A stretch of DNA of 64,000 nt, from positions 9,702 to 73,701 of the forward strand of contig CAUAEH010000003.1 of assembly GCA_958427975.1 (NCBI GenBank), written 5' to 3'. Below, piece after piece: positions 33,129-45,895 of the stretch. The notes below the pieces were generated by a model that worked only from the letters and a program-made list of their open reading frames with translations, was not told the origin of the DNA and did not search any database. The translations under genes and the position numbers were made by a program. The stretch is from an uncultured Collinsella sp. GTDB taxonomy: Bacteria > Actinomycetota > Coriobacteriia > Coriobacteriales > Coriobacteriaceae. Every line of letters begins with the position of its first letter. The first letter of the stretch is position 1.

Positions 33129-35594
33129 ATGGAATCGTTGTACCGAAAGTATCGCCCGCTCACCTTCGACTCCGTGGTGGGCCAGCAGCATATCGTCTCG
33201 ACGCTCGAGCACGCCATTACCGAGGGGCGCCTGTCCCACGCGTACCTGTTCTGCGGACCGCGCGGCACGGGCAAGACCACCATGGCGCGCATTTTGGCCA
33301 AGGCGCTGCTGTGCCGCAATGCCGAGGCGGCGCGCGCCGAGGGTGCGAGCGGCTGCATGCCCGATGGCACCTGCGAGGAGTGCGAGCTCATCGCCGAGGG
33401 CAACCACCCGGACGTCTACGAGCTCGATGCCGCAAGCCGTACGGGCGTGGACAATGTGCGCGAGGAGATCATCAACTCCGTTAACTTTGCCCCGGTGCGC
33501 GGCAAGTACAAGATCTATATCATCGACGAGGTTCACATGCTCACGACGGCGGCGTTTAACGCGCTGCTCAAGACGCTCGAGGAGCCGCCGGCGCACGTGA
33601 TCTTTGTGCTGTGCACCACCGACCCGCAAAAGATTCTGGAGACCATCCTCTCGCGCTGCCAGCGCTTCGATTTCCACCGCATCGGTAACGAGGATATCGA
33701 GCGCCGCCTGGCATACGTGTGCGAGCAGGAGGGCTTCGACTACGACGACGAGGCGCTTGCCATCGTGGCGCGCCATGCCAAGGGCGGCATGCGCGATGCG
33801 CTCTCCACGCTGGAGCAGCTGAGCGTCTTCGGCAACGGCACCGTGCATGCGGACGATGCCCGCTCACTTTTGGGCGAAGTTTCGGACCAGATTCTGGGAG
33901 AGTTTACGCGCGCCATTGCCGATCGTGATGTCGCCGAGCTCTATGGGCTTATTCGCGCGCAGGTCGAGGAAGGTAACGATCTGCTGGAACTGACGCGCGA
34001 TCTGGTGGCGCACGTGCGCGACGTGTATGTTGCCTGCGTTGCCGGTGCCCGTGCCGAGTTGTTTGAGGGCGGTGTCGAGCAGGCCGAGGCGCTTGCAGCC
34101 GAGGCCGCTGCCTTTGGCGAGCATCCTGCCGATCGTCTGGCTCGCGTGCTGACGGTGCTCGACGATGCCGCCTTGGAGATGAGGGGTGCGAGCGACGTGC
34201 GCCTGGTGCTCGAGATCGCCTGCACGCGCCTGACGCGTCCCGAGGCCGATTTAACGATTGAGGCATTGGCCGAGCGCGTGGCTCGCTTGGAGGCCATGGT
34301 TGCCAACGCCGCCGTTCCGGCGAGCGTGGCTGCTGCTCGAGCGAGTGCGCCTGCTGCATCCGCACCCGCTGTCCAGCAGCCGACGCTGATCTCGGGTGCC
34401 CGAGCTGCTACTCCTGCGGCGACCGCCGCCCCCGCTGCTACGTCTGCGCATCAGGGTGGCATGCCTTGGGACCGCGGCGCTGCTGTTCCGGCTGCCCAGC
34501 CTGCGCCCAAGTCCGCGGCTCCGGCTCCCGCGCCCAAACCTGTAACGCCTGCACCTCAACCCGTTGCGGCTCCGGCTCCCGCGCCCACTGCATCGACCGT
34601 GCCGGCGTCCAAGCCCAACAACGCCGCCCAGGTTGCCGCCGCCGGTGCTGCCGAGACCCCCGCGGTCGAGGACGCCGGCGAGCTCCAGCGCAAATGGGCC
34701 GAGGTCGTCGAGCGCGTCAAGGCTCGTCAGGCTTCCTATGCAGGCCTTTTGCTCAACGCCCGCGCCACGGCCGACGACGGCTCCAAGCTCACGGTCTCGT
34801 TCCCCGCGGGCTCGACCTTTGCCATCAAGATGCTCGGTCGCGCCGACACGCAGTCGGTGGTCCTGCCGACGGTCTGCGCGGTCTTCGGTCGTCGCACCGT
34901 CGACTACGTCCTGGATGGAGGTGGCACGCCGGCTCCTCAACATGAGGAGCATTCTCCATCTGCACGGGCTGCGGCATCTGCGGACCCGCAACCCGTGTCC
35001 TCGGCGGCCCCTGTATCCTCGAGCGCCAGCGCGCCGCAGCAACAAGCGACGCCGGTAGCGGCACCGACTCCGTCGGCGCCTAAGGCCGTTGCGCCCAAAC
35101 CGGCTGCTCCGGCGCCCGCGTCCAAGCCCGCTGCCGCGCCTGCGTCTAAGTCATCCGACCTGGCTAAGGCCCCTTGGCTACGCTCCGACAATCCTGCCGG
35201 CGCTCCTGCCACGGGCAAGCTCCCGACCGAGCCCGCGCCCCGTGCGCCCGAGCGCTCTGCCGCTCCCAAGGCTCAGCCGTCTGCGCAGTCCGCTCCGTGG
35301 GAATCCGAGCAGGTGCCCTACGACGACGCCATGGTCGGCGGTTTTGCTGCCGATGCCGGCGGGGACGATCTGCCCCCGTTTGACGTGCCGGGTGCGGCGT
35401 CCGCGCCCAAGCCCGCTGCAACTGCCCCCAAAGAGGAGGACGCTCCTGCAGCTCCCTGGGAGTCCAACCCCGGCGCCGGCAGCCCCTTCGGCCACCAGGG
35501 CGCAGCCCCGAGCATCCCGCAGACCGAGGACGAGGCCAAAGCCCTCATCCGCAGCGTCTTTGGCCAGTCCACCATCTTCAAGCCGGTGGAGTAA
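33129..35594 (+). CDS. dnaX: DNA polymerase III subunit gamma/tau
   Basis: An 821-residue clamp-loader ATPase. Residues 1-370 hold the AAA+ domain: YRKYRPLTFDSVVGQ, Walker A GPRGTGKTT (residues about 40-48), a four-cysteine zinc insert (C...C...CEEC) and Walker B IIDEVHML. Residues about 370-480 are the collar. A long Pro/Ala linker (480-600 and 680-820) surrounds a conserved tau segment (LQRKWAEVVERVKARQAS). The ATG at 33129 follows GGGGGAG; the open frame extends upstream. No slippage run of A was seen, so only the full-length form is expected. Confidence 0.97.
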   Translation: MESLYRKYRPLTFDSVVGQQHIVSTLEHAITEGRLSHAYLFCGPRGTGKTTMARILAKALLCRNAEAARAEGASGCMPDGTCEECELIAEGNHPDVYELDAASRTGVDNVREEIINSVNFAPVRGKYKIYIIDEVHMLTTAAFNALLKTLEEPPAHVIFVLCTTDPQKILETILSRCQRFDFHRIGNEDIERRLAYVCEQEGFDYDDEALAIVARHAKGGMRDALSTLEQLSVFGNGTVHADDARSLLGEVSDQILGEFTRAIADRDVAELYGLIRAQVEEGNDLLELTRDLVAHVRDVYVACVAGARAELFEGGVEQAEALAAEAAAFGEHPADRLARVLTVLDDAALEMRGASDVRLVLEIACTRLTRPEADLTIEALAERVARLEAMVANAAVPASVAAARASAPAASAPAVQQPTLISGARAATPAATAAPAATSAHQGGMPWDRGAAVPAAQPAPKSAAPAPAPKPVTPAPQPVAAPAPAPTASTVPASKPNNAAQVAAAGAAETPAVEDAGELQRKWAEVVERVKARQASYAGLLLNARATADDGSKLTVSFPAGSTFAIKMLGRADTQSVVLPTVCAVFGRRTVDYVLDGGGTPAPQHEEHSPSARAAASADPQPVSSAAPVSSSASAPQQQATPVAAPTPSAPKAVAPKPAAPAPASKPAAAPASKSSDLAKAPWLRSDNPAGAPATGKLPTEPAPRAPERSAAPKAQPSAQSAPWESEQVPYDDAMVGGFAADAGGDDLPPFDVPGAASAPKPAATAPKEEDAPAAPWESNPGAGSPFGHQGAAPSIPQTEDEAKALIRSVFGQSTIFKPVE

Positions 35595-35615
35595 CCGTGC
35601 GGGCGGGTATACTGC

Positions 35616-36089
35616 TCAAGAAGAGGGCTCAATGTCCGGGCGCATCTGTATTTCGGACATGTGTAGTGTGGTGCCGCGTATCTCGCATTCGAGCAGGCAG
35701 GTACGTGACGGTCGGCCTAGGATGTTGAGGTCGATACGATACGTCGCATGGCTGTCTGTGTACTCGACTTGCTCGGCGTTGAGGGTTGCTCCGATTGTCA
35801 AGAAAGAGCCCGGTTCGGCATCGACAATCTTGGAGTCCTTTATCTTGACCTTGAACTCTTGGTAGAGGGACGGGCTGTTGTAGTAAATGGTTCGGGTTCC
35901 GTCGGTGCACTCATCGGTCGCTTCCCATTTGACGACGGGCTGGTCCGAGCCGGCTATCAGCAGTTCTGCTCCAAAGGCTATGGCATGGGTGATGACAACC
36001 AGCAATGCCCAGCCGACAAAGAGGTAGAGAACCACATATGCAACGGGGTGTTTTGAGCGGATGTTTTGGAGCGCGTCGGGGGCATTCAT
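35616..36089 (-). CDS. Small membrane-anchored protein, unknown function
   Basis: A 157-residue protein with one N-terminal membrane helix (about 19-45, VVLYLFVGWALLVVITHAI) and a soluble, probably extracytoplasmic, domain of about 110 residues rich in beta-strand pattern. Cysteines at about residues 61, 130 and 134 could form disulfides. GGAGGTG precedes the ATG at 36089. It converges on dnaX. No family recognised. Confidence 0.75.
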   Translation of the reverse strand: MNAPDALQNIRSKHPVAYVVLYLFVGWALLVVITHAIAFGAELLIAGSDQPVVKWEATDECTDGTRTIYYNSPSLYQEFKVKIKDSKIVDAEPGSFLTIGATLNAEQVEYTDSHATYRIDLNILGRPSRTCLLECEIRGTTLHMSEIQMRPDIEPSS

Positions 36090-36433
36090 GGGGCACCTCC
36101 AAATTGCTATTTATGGCAATCAGATTATACCCCGCCGTCATGCGCGCCACCTCGAGTAGTGGCTCGGCATTTAGCCATTTAGTTGGATGCAGAAAGAAAA
36201 TACCGGATTCCGGCTCTACAAGATTTAGCTTTCGATATTATGCAGATGCGAATTATTCAACTTTGCATAATCTTTGGGCGCGGCTTGCACTCCAGGACAT
36301 GTATATCGACTGAGGTAACACGTCCGCCCCGCTCGCTGGCCCCGCGCCGTGGTACGATTTTTGAGTTTGAAAGTCCCGCCGCGCTCCGGCTGCCCTTGCA
36401 GCTCGGCGTGCGGCCGCACGTAAAGGAGCCATC
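36090..36433. other. Intergenic region upstream of the ybaB-recR operon
   Basis: No gene is seen. The inverted repeat ATTATGCA/TGCATAAT lies at about 36238-36272. An AT-rich stretch at 36180-36280 probably holds the promoters of the divergent genes. AAAGGAG at 36421-36427 is the ribosome site for the ybaB homologue. Confidence 0.4.
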
Positions 36434-36754
36434 ATGGCCGGTATGAACATGCAGCAGATGATGAAGCAGGCCCGCAAGATGCAGGAGCAGCTTGCCGCCG
36501 CGCAGGAGAACCTCAAGTCCCAGACCGTCGACGCCTCTGCCGGCGGCGGCATGGTCAAGGTGACCGTTAACGGCGAGATGGAGCTCGTCAACCTCACCAT
36601 CGATCCCGATGCCCTCGATCCCGAGGACGTCGATATGCTGCAGGACATGATCATGGCTGCTGTCAACGAGGCCGTCCGCGGCGTCAACGAGCTCGCCAAC
36701 AAGCAGATGGGCGCCATCACCGGCGGCCTCAACATCCCGGGCATGCCGTTCTAA
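36434..36754 (+). CDS. ybaB: YbaB/EbfC-family nucleoid-associated protein
   Basis: A 106-residue DNA-binding protein that forms small dimers on the nucleoid. The family pattern is complete: Met-rich helical start ([18 protein letters not shown]), the strand [18 protein letters not shown] and a C-terminal helix ([22 protein letters not shown]). It lies between the dnaX region and recR, the conserved bacterial gene order dnaX-ybaB-recR, and 13 bp before recR. Confidence 0.96.
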   Translation: MAGMNMQQMMKQARKMQEQLAAAQENLKSQTVDASAGGGMVKVTVNGEMELVNLTIDPDALDPEDVDMLQDMIMAAVNEAVRGVNELANKQMGAITGGLNIPGMPF

Positions 36755-36767
36755 GACACGCATATAT

Positions 36768-37364
36768 ATGAGTGCGAATCACAGTCTGCAAAAACTGCTC
36801 GATGAACTGGGTCGTCTGCCGGGCATTGGTCCCAAGTCGGCCCAGCGCATCGCCTATTACTTGCTCGAGGCCGATGCCGAGGAGGCCCGCCGCCTGGCCG
36901 AGGCCATCCTGGAGGTCAAGCAGGAGGTCCACTTTTGCAGCCGTTGCTTTAACTACGCCACGGCCGACGAGTGCTCCATCTGCCAGGACCCGATGCGCGA
37001 TACCACTCGCATTTGCGTGGTGGGCGAGCCGCGCGACGTTCAGGCAATCGAGCGCACGGGCAGCTACCATGGCCTGTACCATGTGCTGGGCGGCGTAATC
37101 AGCCCCATGGACAAGATCGGTCCCGAGCAGCTGCATATCCGCGAGCTGCTGGCGCGCCTGGGCCACGAGGACATCCACGAGGTCATTATCGCCACCAACC
37201 CCAACATTGAGGGCGAGACCACGGCGAGCTACCTTGCTCGCACCATCAAGCCATTGGGCGTTGAGGTATCGCGTCTTGCGAGCGGCCTTCCCGTGGGCGG
37301 CGACTTGGAGTATGCCGACGAGCTTACGCTTGGCCGCGCTATCGAGGCCCGCCGCGCGATCTAG
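36768..37364 (+). CDS. recR: Recombination protein RecR
   Basis: A 198-residue protein that loads RecA with RecFO at gaps. Helix-hairpin-helix near the start ([19 protein letters not shown]), the zinc site CSRC...CSIC (about 57-72), and a Toprim domain (about 80-175) with [12 protein letters not shown] and [14 protein letters not shown]. Full length for the family. Co-transcribed with ybaB. Confidence 0.97.
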   Translation: MSANHSLQKLLDELGRLPGIGPKSAQRIAYYLLEADAEEARRLAEAILEVKQEVHFCSRCFNYATADECSICQDPMRDTTRICVVGEPRDVQAIERTGSYHGLYHVLGGVISPMDKIGPEQLHIRELLARLGHEDIHEVIIATNPNIEGETTASYLARTIKPLGVEVSRLASGLPVGGDLEYADELTLGRAIEARRAI

Positions 37365-37440
37365 GCGGCGAGCCTGCTCCTGCCGTATGTTTTCCTCGCG
37401 ATGCACGGGGTAGTCATAATTTCCCCGTGCGACTGTGAGT

Positions 37441-37525
37441 TTGTTGTGCAACAAAGATGCTTCGTATCCGCTTATCGCATGGATGCTTCCGCTCGCATCC
37501 TTAATTTGCCCATTCGTTGCGCAAC
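37441..37525. promoter_or_regulatory. Paired palindromic sites upstream of the secreted-protein operon
   Basis: TTGTTGTGCAACAA (37441-37454) and GTTGCGCAAC (37516-37525). The same core, TTGTTGCGCAACA, occurs at 60629-60641 upstream of the Rrf2 gene. Likely sites for one dimeric regulator; which is unknown. Confidence 0.45.
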
Positions 37526-37609
37526 CTTTTAGGTTCGCTGATACACTCAAATATGGATTTGAATGAATGCGCCGCTTCTGAGCGGCGTGTTTTTCTTGGA
37601 GGAGAACGC

Positions 37610-38515
37610 ATGCGGCCCGGTGGCACTCAGACAAAGCGCGGCGCCGCGGTGCGCATGCGACGCCGACTGGGCTTGGCGCCGCGGGCGTACGTGCTGCTGT
37701 CGTGCTCGCTGGTGCTGGTCATGGCTGGCGTTTCTGCCTATGGCATGACCGTGCCGTCCATGATGCAGGCGCATGCCGCACGCGAACCGCGCGTGGGGCA
37801 TGAGGTCAAAAGCGATCTGGGCACCACGACTGGATATGCTTGGGCAAGTGTGGTCGGGCATATTGTGTTTGGTACCGACGATGCGGACGGCGCCGAGGCC
37901 CCGGACAACGAAGTCACGCTTGCCAATGGCAAAACCATCGTGCTCACCAACACCAAGATCATCGATCGGTTGTCCAACAATAGCGTGGCGGCAACGGTGA
38001 ATAAGGTCGAGCAGCAGAAGGAGCAGGACGCCCAGCAGTCCGGAAAGCCCGGTAGCTCGGATACTTCTGGCTCCGGCTCGGATTCATCGAGTTCGGGCGG
38101 CGGCTCTGGGTCGGGTTCCTCTACCGGAGGGTCTGGAAACGGCGGCTCGACGGGCGGCAACACTGACAACGATGCAAACTCCGGTGGCCTTTCCGCTGCT
38201 GAAGAAGAGAGCATTCACAGTTGGCTTGTGACCAAGTACAACATGCTCGACGGCTATGTTTCTCGTGCCAATGACGTGGTCTCGACCTATAACTCTACGG
38301 GAGATCCCAGGCCGTGCGACAGCCTGGTCGGGGAGATGTTTGTCATTCGAGCCGAGTTCGGTCGTCAGACATTCTCGCCCCGGTCAAAGTGGTATCAGCA
38401 GTATGCCAATCTGTGGGGCTGTTACACCAACCTATGTCAATGGGTCGGCCATTACGGCGATGATGACGTCGCGCTCGGTAACTTCAACAATAACGTGGCG
38501 GCGCTTGCCCTATGA
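37610..38515 (+). CDS. Secreted or membrane-anchored protein with Ser/Gly linker
   Basis: A 301-residue protein. After a basic N-terminus a hydrophobic helix (about 24-48, YVLLSCSLVLVMAGVSAYG) acts as signal or anchor. A short domain (about 60-125) is followed by a Ser/Gly-rich linker (about 140-190) and a C-terminal domain of about 100 residues with several Trp/Tyr and two Cys (WLVTKYNMLDGYV, WYQQYANLWGCYTNLCQWV). Linker-separated domains suggest a wall-spanning protein. The ATG at 37610 follows GGAGGAG. It is coupled to the kinase gene through a 4-bp overlap, so it may be a sensor or substrate for it. Confidence 0.75.
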   Translation: MRPGGTQTKRGAAVRMRRRLGLAPRAYVLLSCSLVLVMAGVSAYGMTVPSMMQAHAAREPRVGHEVKSDLGTTTGYAWASVVGHIVFGTDDADGAEAPDNEVTLANGKTIVLTNTKIIDRLSNNSVAATVNKVEQQKEQDAQQSGKPGSSDTSGSGSDSSSSGGGSGSGSSTGGSGNGGSTGGNTDNDANSGGLSAAEEESIHSWLVTKYNMLDGYVSRANDVVSTYNSTGDPRPCDSLVGEMFVIRAEFGRQTFSPRSKWYQQYANLWGCYTNLCQWVGHYGDDDVALGNFNNNVAALAL

Positions 38516-40356
38516 TGACCGATCTTGCATCCACCACACCACAATCGCTCGGTCGCGATCCCATGGTCGGCCTGCGCCTGGCGCGTGTCGACGGGTTTGA
38601 GCCGGCCATTGCGCTCGGTCAGGACGAACTGCCTGCCTATCTGCGTCGTTTTACGATGCTGTTTGCCGACGATGCCACCATGCGCCGTGGCGGTATCGGC
38701 CGCGTGACGCGTGCCGTCAACGCCCAAGGCGAGGCCGTGGCACTCAAGCAGCTCATCTTGCCGACGCGCGATGAGTTTGACGACGATGCCGCTCACGAGG
38801 CGCTGGTCGCCAAGTTCAAGGCGGCGTTTCGCGAGGAATACGAATGCCATCGCGCCCTTTCGGGCCTTAAGGGCTTTCCCCGCCTCTATGGCTGGGGCGA
38901 GGTCGACGGTGTGCCTGCAATTGTCATGGAATGGGTCGAGGGCGAGACGCTTGCCCGCTTGCGTTCACGACTCGCCGTGGACGATGCCGGACGCCTGTCG
39001 CCGCTTGTGGCGGCGCGTCTGGGTCGCGACCTGTTCGATCTGCTCTGCCGTATGAGCCTGGTGGGTGAGGGCTTTGTCCATCGCGATATCTCGCCCGCTA
39101 ATATTATGGTGCGTACGGCGCGTCTGCCGCTTGACCGGCAGCTTGCCGAGGGCACCTTTGACCTGTGCCTGATCGACTTTGGCTCGTCGCTGGCGCTCGA
39201 GCCTGCGTCGGCCGTGGCCGGTACCGGCGGCAAGGCGTCGTTTACGGAGCGCTATGCCACGCTGCGTCGCGCGACGGTTGCCTATGCCCCGCCCGAGATG
39301 CTCACCGACGATATTCCCGATCTGCGCGCTTTGCGTATGTCGCCGGCGATTGACGTCTATGCCGCGGCAAGCACGGTTTACGAGCTCATTGCCGGCGTCG
39401 CGCCATACGAAGCCGCGCCGAGCACTTCGGGCACCTCGGGTTCGCGCAAAAAGACGCGCGACATCGCGAGCCCCTACCGTCTCAAGATGGACACGCGGCC
39501 CGACTATCCCATTGGTGCCCATGCGCCCGGTTGCAATTTGACTCAGCTGCTTCGTCGTGAGCCCGATGTGGCGCTCGCCGCGGCCGAGCAGGCCCAGCAG
39601 CTAGGGCTTGAGCCGGATTCCGAAGAGCTACGCGATGCGCTGGCGTTTGTCGATGCCCAGCTGTTCGACGTGGTGATGGCCTGTCTGTCCAGCCATCAAA
39701 AAGATCGTCCCGAGCCGGCGGCGGTCGAGGCAGCGCTCTCGGCGTTTTGTGACCACTATGCGCAAAATGTCGGTCGTTCGCTCCGCGGCGAGCCGCTCAC
39801 GCCGTGCCCCATGGATGCGTCTGGCCGCGCGGTTCGTCGCGCGCTGATGGTCGGCGCGACGGTCGTCTGTGGCGTGGTTTGGGCTGTGGTCGTGGTTTCG
39901 GCCGCGCTGCTGGCGTCGGGCGCTCGCGTGACGGCGACTTTGGGATCGCTCGTGTGGTCTGGGCCGCTACCGGGTATTATTGCCGCACTGGCGTTGGCGC
40001 TGCCAGGCATAGCCGGCGTTGCCGCGGGGGCACTTGCGCGCGATCGGCGCTCGGGGTTCCTGCAGGGTGTGCTTGCGCTTTCTGCCTGCGAGGTTCCGGT
40101 GCTGGTTGTGGCTGCATGTAGCGTATTTTCCCAACGCGCCGTGACGGGCGGCCTTGTTGCCGCTCTGGTTGCAACCTATGCGCTTACGTGGTTTTTGCTT
40201 GCGATGGGCTTTGCCTTTGAACTTCCCGTTTCGGCACCGCGACGCACAAAAGCCCAGATGGCGACTCCGCTTGCCGGTGGAGCCGCAGCTGCCCGTACTT
40301 TTGGCGGACCTGTCGAGGTATCGTCCGATTCTATTTCTACGACCAAGGAGGCCTAG
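38512..40356 (+). CDS. Ser/Thr protein kinase with C-terminal membrane helices
   Basis: A 614-residue kinase. Catalytic features: Lys79 in AVALKQL, Glu108/109, HRD 190-192 in FVHRDISPANIM, DFG 222-224 and VAYAPPEML. HRDISPANIM and an open Gly loop (RGGIGRV) differ from the PASTA kinases. A helical segment (about 345-420) leads to about five membrane helices (445-575). It lies in a three-gene operon with the secreted protein upstream and an FHA protein 3 bp downstream, a writer-reader pair. Confidence 0.9.
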   Translation: MMTDLASTTPQSLGRDPMVGLRLARVDGFEPAIALGQDELPAYLRRFTMLFADDATMRRGGIGRVTRAVNAQGEAVALKQLILPTRDEFDDDAAHEALVAKFKAAFREEYECHRALSGLKGFPRLYGWGEVDGVPAIVMEWVEGETLARLRSRLAVDDAGRLSPLVAARLGRDLFDLLCRMSLVGEGFVHRDISPANIMVRTARLPLDRQLAEGTFDLCLIDFGSSLALEPASAVAGTGGKASFTERYATLRRATVAYAPPEMLTDDIPDLRALRMSPAIDVYAAASTVYELIAGVAPYEAAPSTSGTSGSRKKTRDIASPYRLKMDTRPDYPIGAHAPGCNLTQLLRREPDVALAAAEQAQQLGLEPDSEELRDALAFVDAQLFDVVMACLSSHQKDRPEPAAVEAALSAFCDHYAQNVGRSLRGEPLTPCPMDASGRAVRRALMVGATVVCGVVWAVVVVSAALLASGARVTATLGSLVWSGPLPGIIAALALALPGIAGVAAGALARDRRSGFLQGVLALSACEVPVLVVAACSVFSQRAVTGGLVAALVATYALTWFLLAMGFAFELPVSAPRRTKAQMATPLAGGAAAARTFGGPVEVSSDSISTTKEA

Positions 40357-40359
40357 GTC

Positions 40360-41298
40360 ATGGCATCTCAAGTTGAGCTCACCCCATGCGGGGCCATGTT
40401 TGACATCTTTAAGCGCGCGGCGCATCTGAGCCATATCGAGCTGTGCGGCTTGGTGCTTTCGTCCCGTCCGCTCGCCGACGGCCGCAGCCCGCAGAGCCGG
40501 GCCGCCGATCGCTCTTGGGTTTCCCGCTTTATCGTTCGCGCGCCGGTCGGCACGCTTCAGCAGCGCTACTTTGCCGAATACGGTACCTCGGCTGCGCGTA
40601 TTATGTCGCAACTGGCCCTGCGCCAGCGAAATCCCATGGACTCCACGGCTGTGATCAATATGGTGTGCGGTCCTGCAGGTGAACCGATGGTACGCGCGCT
40701 CGAAGAGTGCCATCAGGACACGAATCTCTATCGCAACGCGCTCGATCGCCTGTCCCAGGCGGCAGAACTCATGCCTGCCGAGCGCGCCGAGGCCGTGCTG
40801 GTGCTGTTTGTCGCCGTCGGTTGTTCGGCGGATGTGCGGTCCTCGGTGAACTATGCCATCGACTACGCGCACGCGACCTGTGGCGGAGGCACCTCCACGC
40901 CGCGTTCGCTTGGCATGTCGATGGCCGCGGGCGAACGCGAACCCGCCCCGGCGCACCCCTTGGGCTTGCTGCGCGTACAAAACAGTTTTGTCGTGAGCGC
41001 CCCGCGCTGGATTCAGCCGAGTGAGCAGGGTGTTGAGATTGGCGCGCTGGCCACTGGTGAGGGCGATATTACCGACGTCGGCGACGATGTCTCGGCCCGC
41101 CATGCCCATATCTGGTGCGATGCTCAAAATATCTGGCACGTCGAGGACTTGTCGTCCACCAACGGAACCGTGGTGGTAAACGGGGCCACGCGCGTTTGCA
41201 TTCAGGTCGAGCCCGGCCGTTCCGCCCAGCTCAATCCCGGCGACGAGCTCAAGCTCGGCGAATCCACTACCTACGCCATTCTCTTCGGTGCCCTTTAG
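40360..41298 (+). CDS. FHA-domain protein with novel N-terminal region
   Basis: A 312-residue cytoplasmic protein. Residues 1 to about 200 are helical and unassigned. The C-terminal FHA domain (about 205-310) shows VGDDVSARHAHIWC, EDLSSTNGTVVVNG and GDELKLGEST, including the phosphothreonine-binding Ser/His/Asn residues. It ends the kinase operon and presumably reads phosphothreonine made by that kinase. A hairpin terminator follows the stop. Confidence 0.85.
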   Translation: MASQVELTPCGAMFDIFKRAAHLSHIELCGLVLSSRPLADGRSPQSRAADRSWVSRFIVRAPVGTLQQRYFAEYGTSAARIMSQLALRQRNPMDSTAVINMVCGPAGEPMVRALEECHQDTNLYRNALDRLSQAAELMPAERAEAVLVLFVAVGCSADVRSSVNYAIDYAHATCGGGTSTPRSLGMSMAAGEREPAPAHPLGLLRVQNSFVVSAPRWIQPSEQGVEIGALATGEGDITDVGDDVSARHAHIWCDAQNIWHVEDLSSTNGTVVVNGATRVCIQVEPGRSAQLNPGDELKLGESTTYAILFGAL

Positions 41299-41311
41299 CC
41301 AGTCCTGCCAA

Positions 41312-41342
41312 ATGGTCCCTCCGTCCCCAAGGGATCATTTTG
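41312..41342 (+). terminator. Terminator of the kinase-FHA operon
   Basis: ATGGTCCCT pairs with AGGGATCAT (one G-U) around an 11-nt loop, then TTT, shortly after the FHA gene stop. Confidence 0.55.
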
Positions 41343-41700
41343 CTCCCGGCGGTCACCCGAGGTAAACCTTTACCGGCCACCTATATTTGCCGAAATATGG
41401 CTTGACGGCGGGGTACAATAAACCCGCATGCGGATTTCCGTTGCGGGCGCTTCCCATCGCCGGGGCGTGCCCGGGAGCATCCGGCATGCGGCCTTTGCGG
41501 CGCTCGGTCATGTGCAAGACGGGTAGCTGGGCCTGTGGAGCGCGTGCAGCCCTCCTCGCCTTGGCATGCCTTCTCTCCACGCCATGTACCTGCTGCTGAG
41601 TCCGCCTGCCAGATGATTGGAAGCAACAACGAAAATCCCATCACGCCAATATCCCGGCGATCGCCGGGGCCTGTATACCTATATGAGAGGAGAGGGGTAT
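41343..41700 (+). other. Long leader region of the pyruvate oxidoreductase gene
   Basis: No gene is supported. A perfect palindrome, CCCGGCGATCGCCGGG, lies about 40 bp before the start codon, and AGAGGAGAGGGG is the ribosome site. No -35/-10 pair is convincing. Confidence 0.35.
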
Positions 41701-45240
<3,540 letters not shown>

Positions 45241-45250
45241 GTCTCCCACC

Positions 45251-45375
45251 GCAGGATCTGAGGACTGACCTTCGCGGACGTCCTCGGACATGAAAGAACC
45301 CCCGCTGCGCACTACGTGCGGCGGGGGTTCTTTCGTCCTGCGGAGCGTCCGCAAAGGTCAGCCCTCAGATCCTGC
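45251..45375. repeat. 125-bp nested palindrome with internal terminator after nifJ
   Basis: The outer arms, 45251-45280 and 45346-45375, match over 28 of 30 positions. Inside is a perfect 14-bp stem, GAAAGAACCCCCGC (45292-45305) with GCGGGGGTTCTTTC (45321-45334), ending in a short T-rich stretch, the likely nifJ terminator. Confidence 0.85.
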
Positions 45376-45895
45376 TACGACTACGTCCTTGGATTGTGTG
45401 GGCGGATGAAGGACGTAGTTGGTCGGGTATTCCGTCCCCTTCGCTGTTTCGCGGCTTTGCCGCGAAACCTCGCGCCACTTTGGGGATGGATGGGGGACTT
45501 GGCCGTTGCCGCTTTTTCGGAGCTCTTCTTTATTCCTTTTGTTGGATGAAAAGCCCCTTGTTTTTGCAGGGGTGCATACTCGACTTATATGTGCATAGAA
45601 TCTCGTATAGTGCGAGTAAGATATTGCGCTGTCTGTTTTGTGTTTAGCAAAGATATAGTTTGCATAATCTGGTCTAATCCCTGCTCTATTAAAATAAAGT
45701 TGCACGTAAATGGCGTAGATATGCTTGAGCTGGGGTTCTGTACGCTGAGCGGATAAAAACGACCGTTCACCGTTCCGCTATTTTCAAAATGAATAAAATG
45801 AGCGATAAAGAGAATATAAACCTTAATAAACTCGCGTATCGCACGGACGCGGGTTATTAATGGGTTGTAGGCCTTTTACAGAAAGGATTCCAGCA
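45376..45895. other. Gene-free region upstream of arcC
   Basis: No gene is supported in these 520 bp. A small hairpin TTTCGCGGC/GCCGCGAAA lies near 45450-45470. The second half is AT-rich and should contain the arcC promoter. GAAAGGA at 45881-45887 is the ribosome site. Confidence 0.4.
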
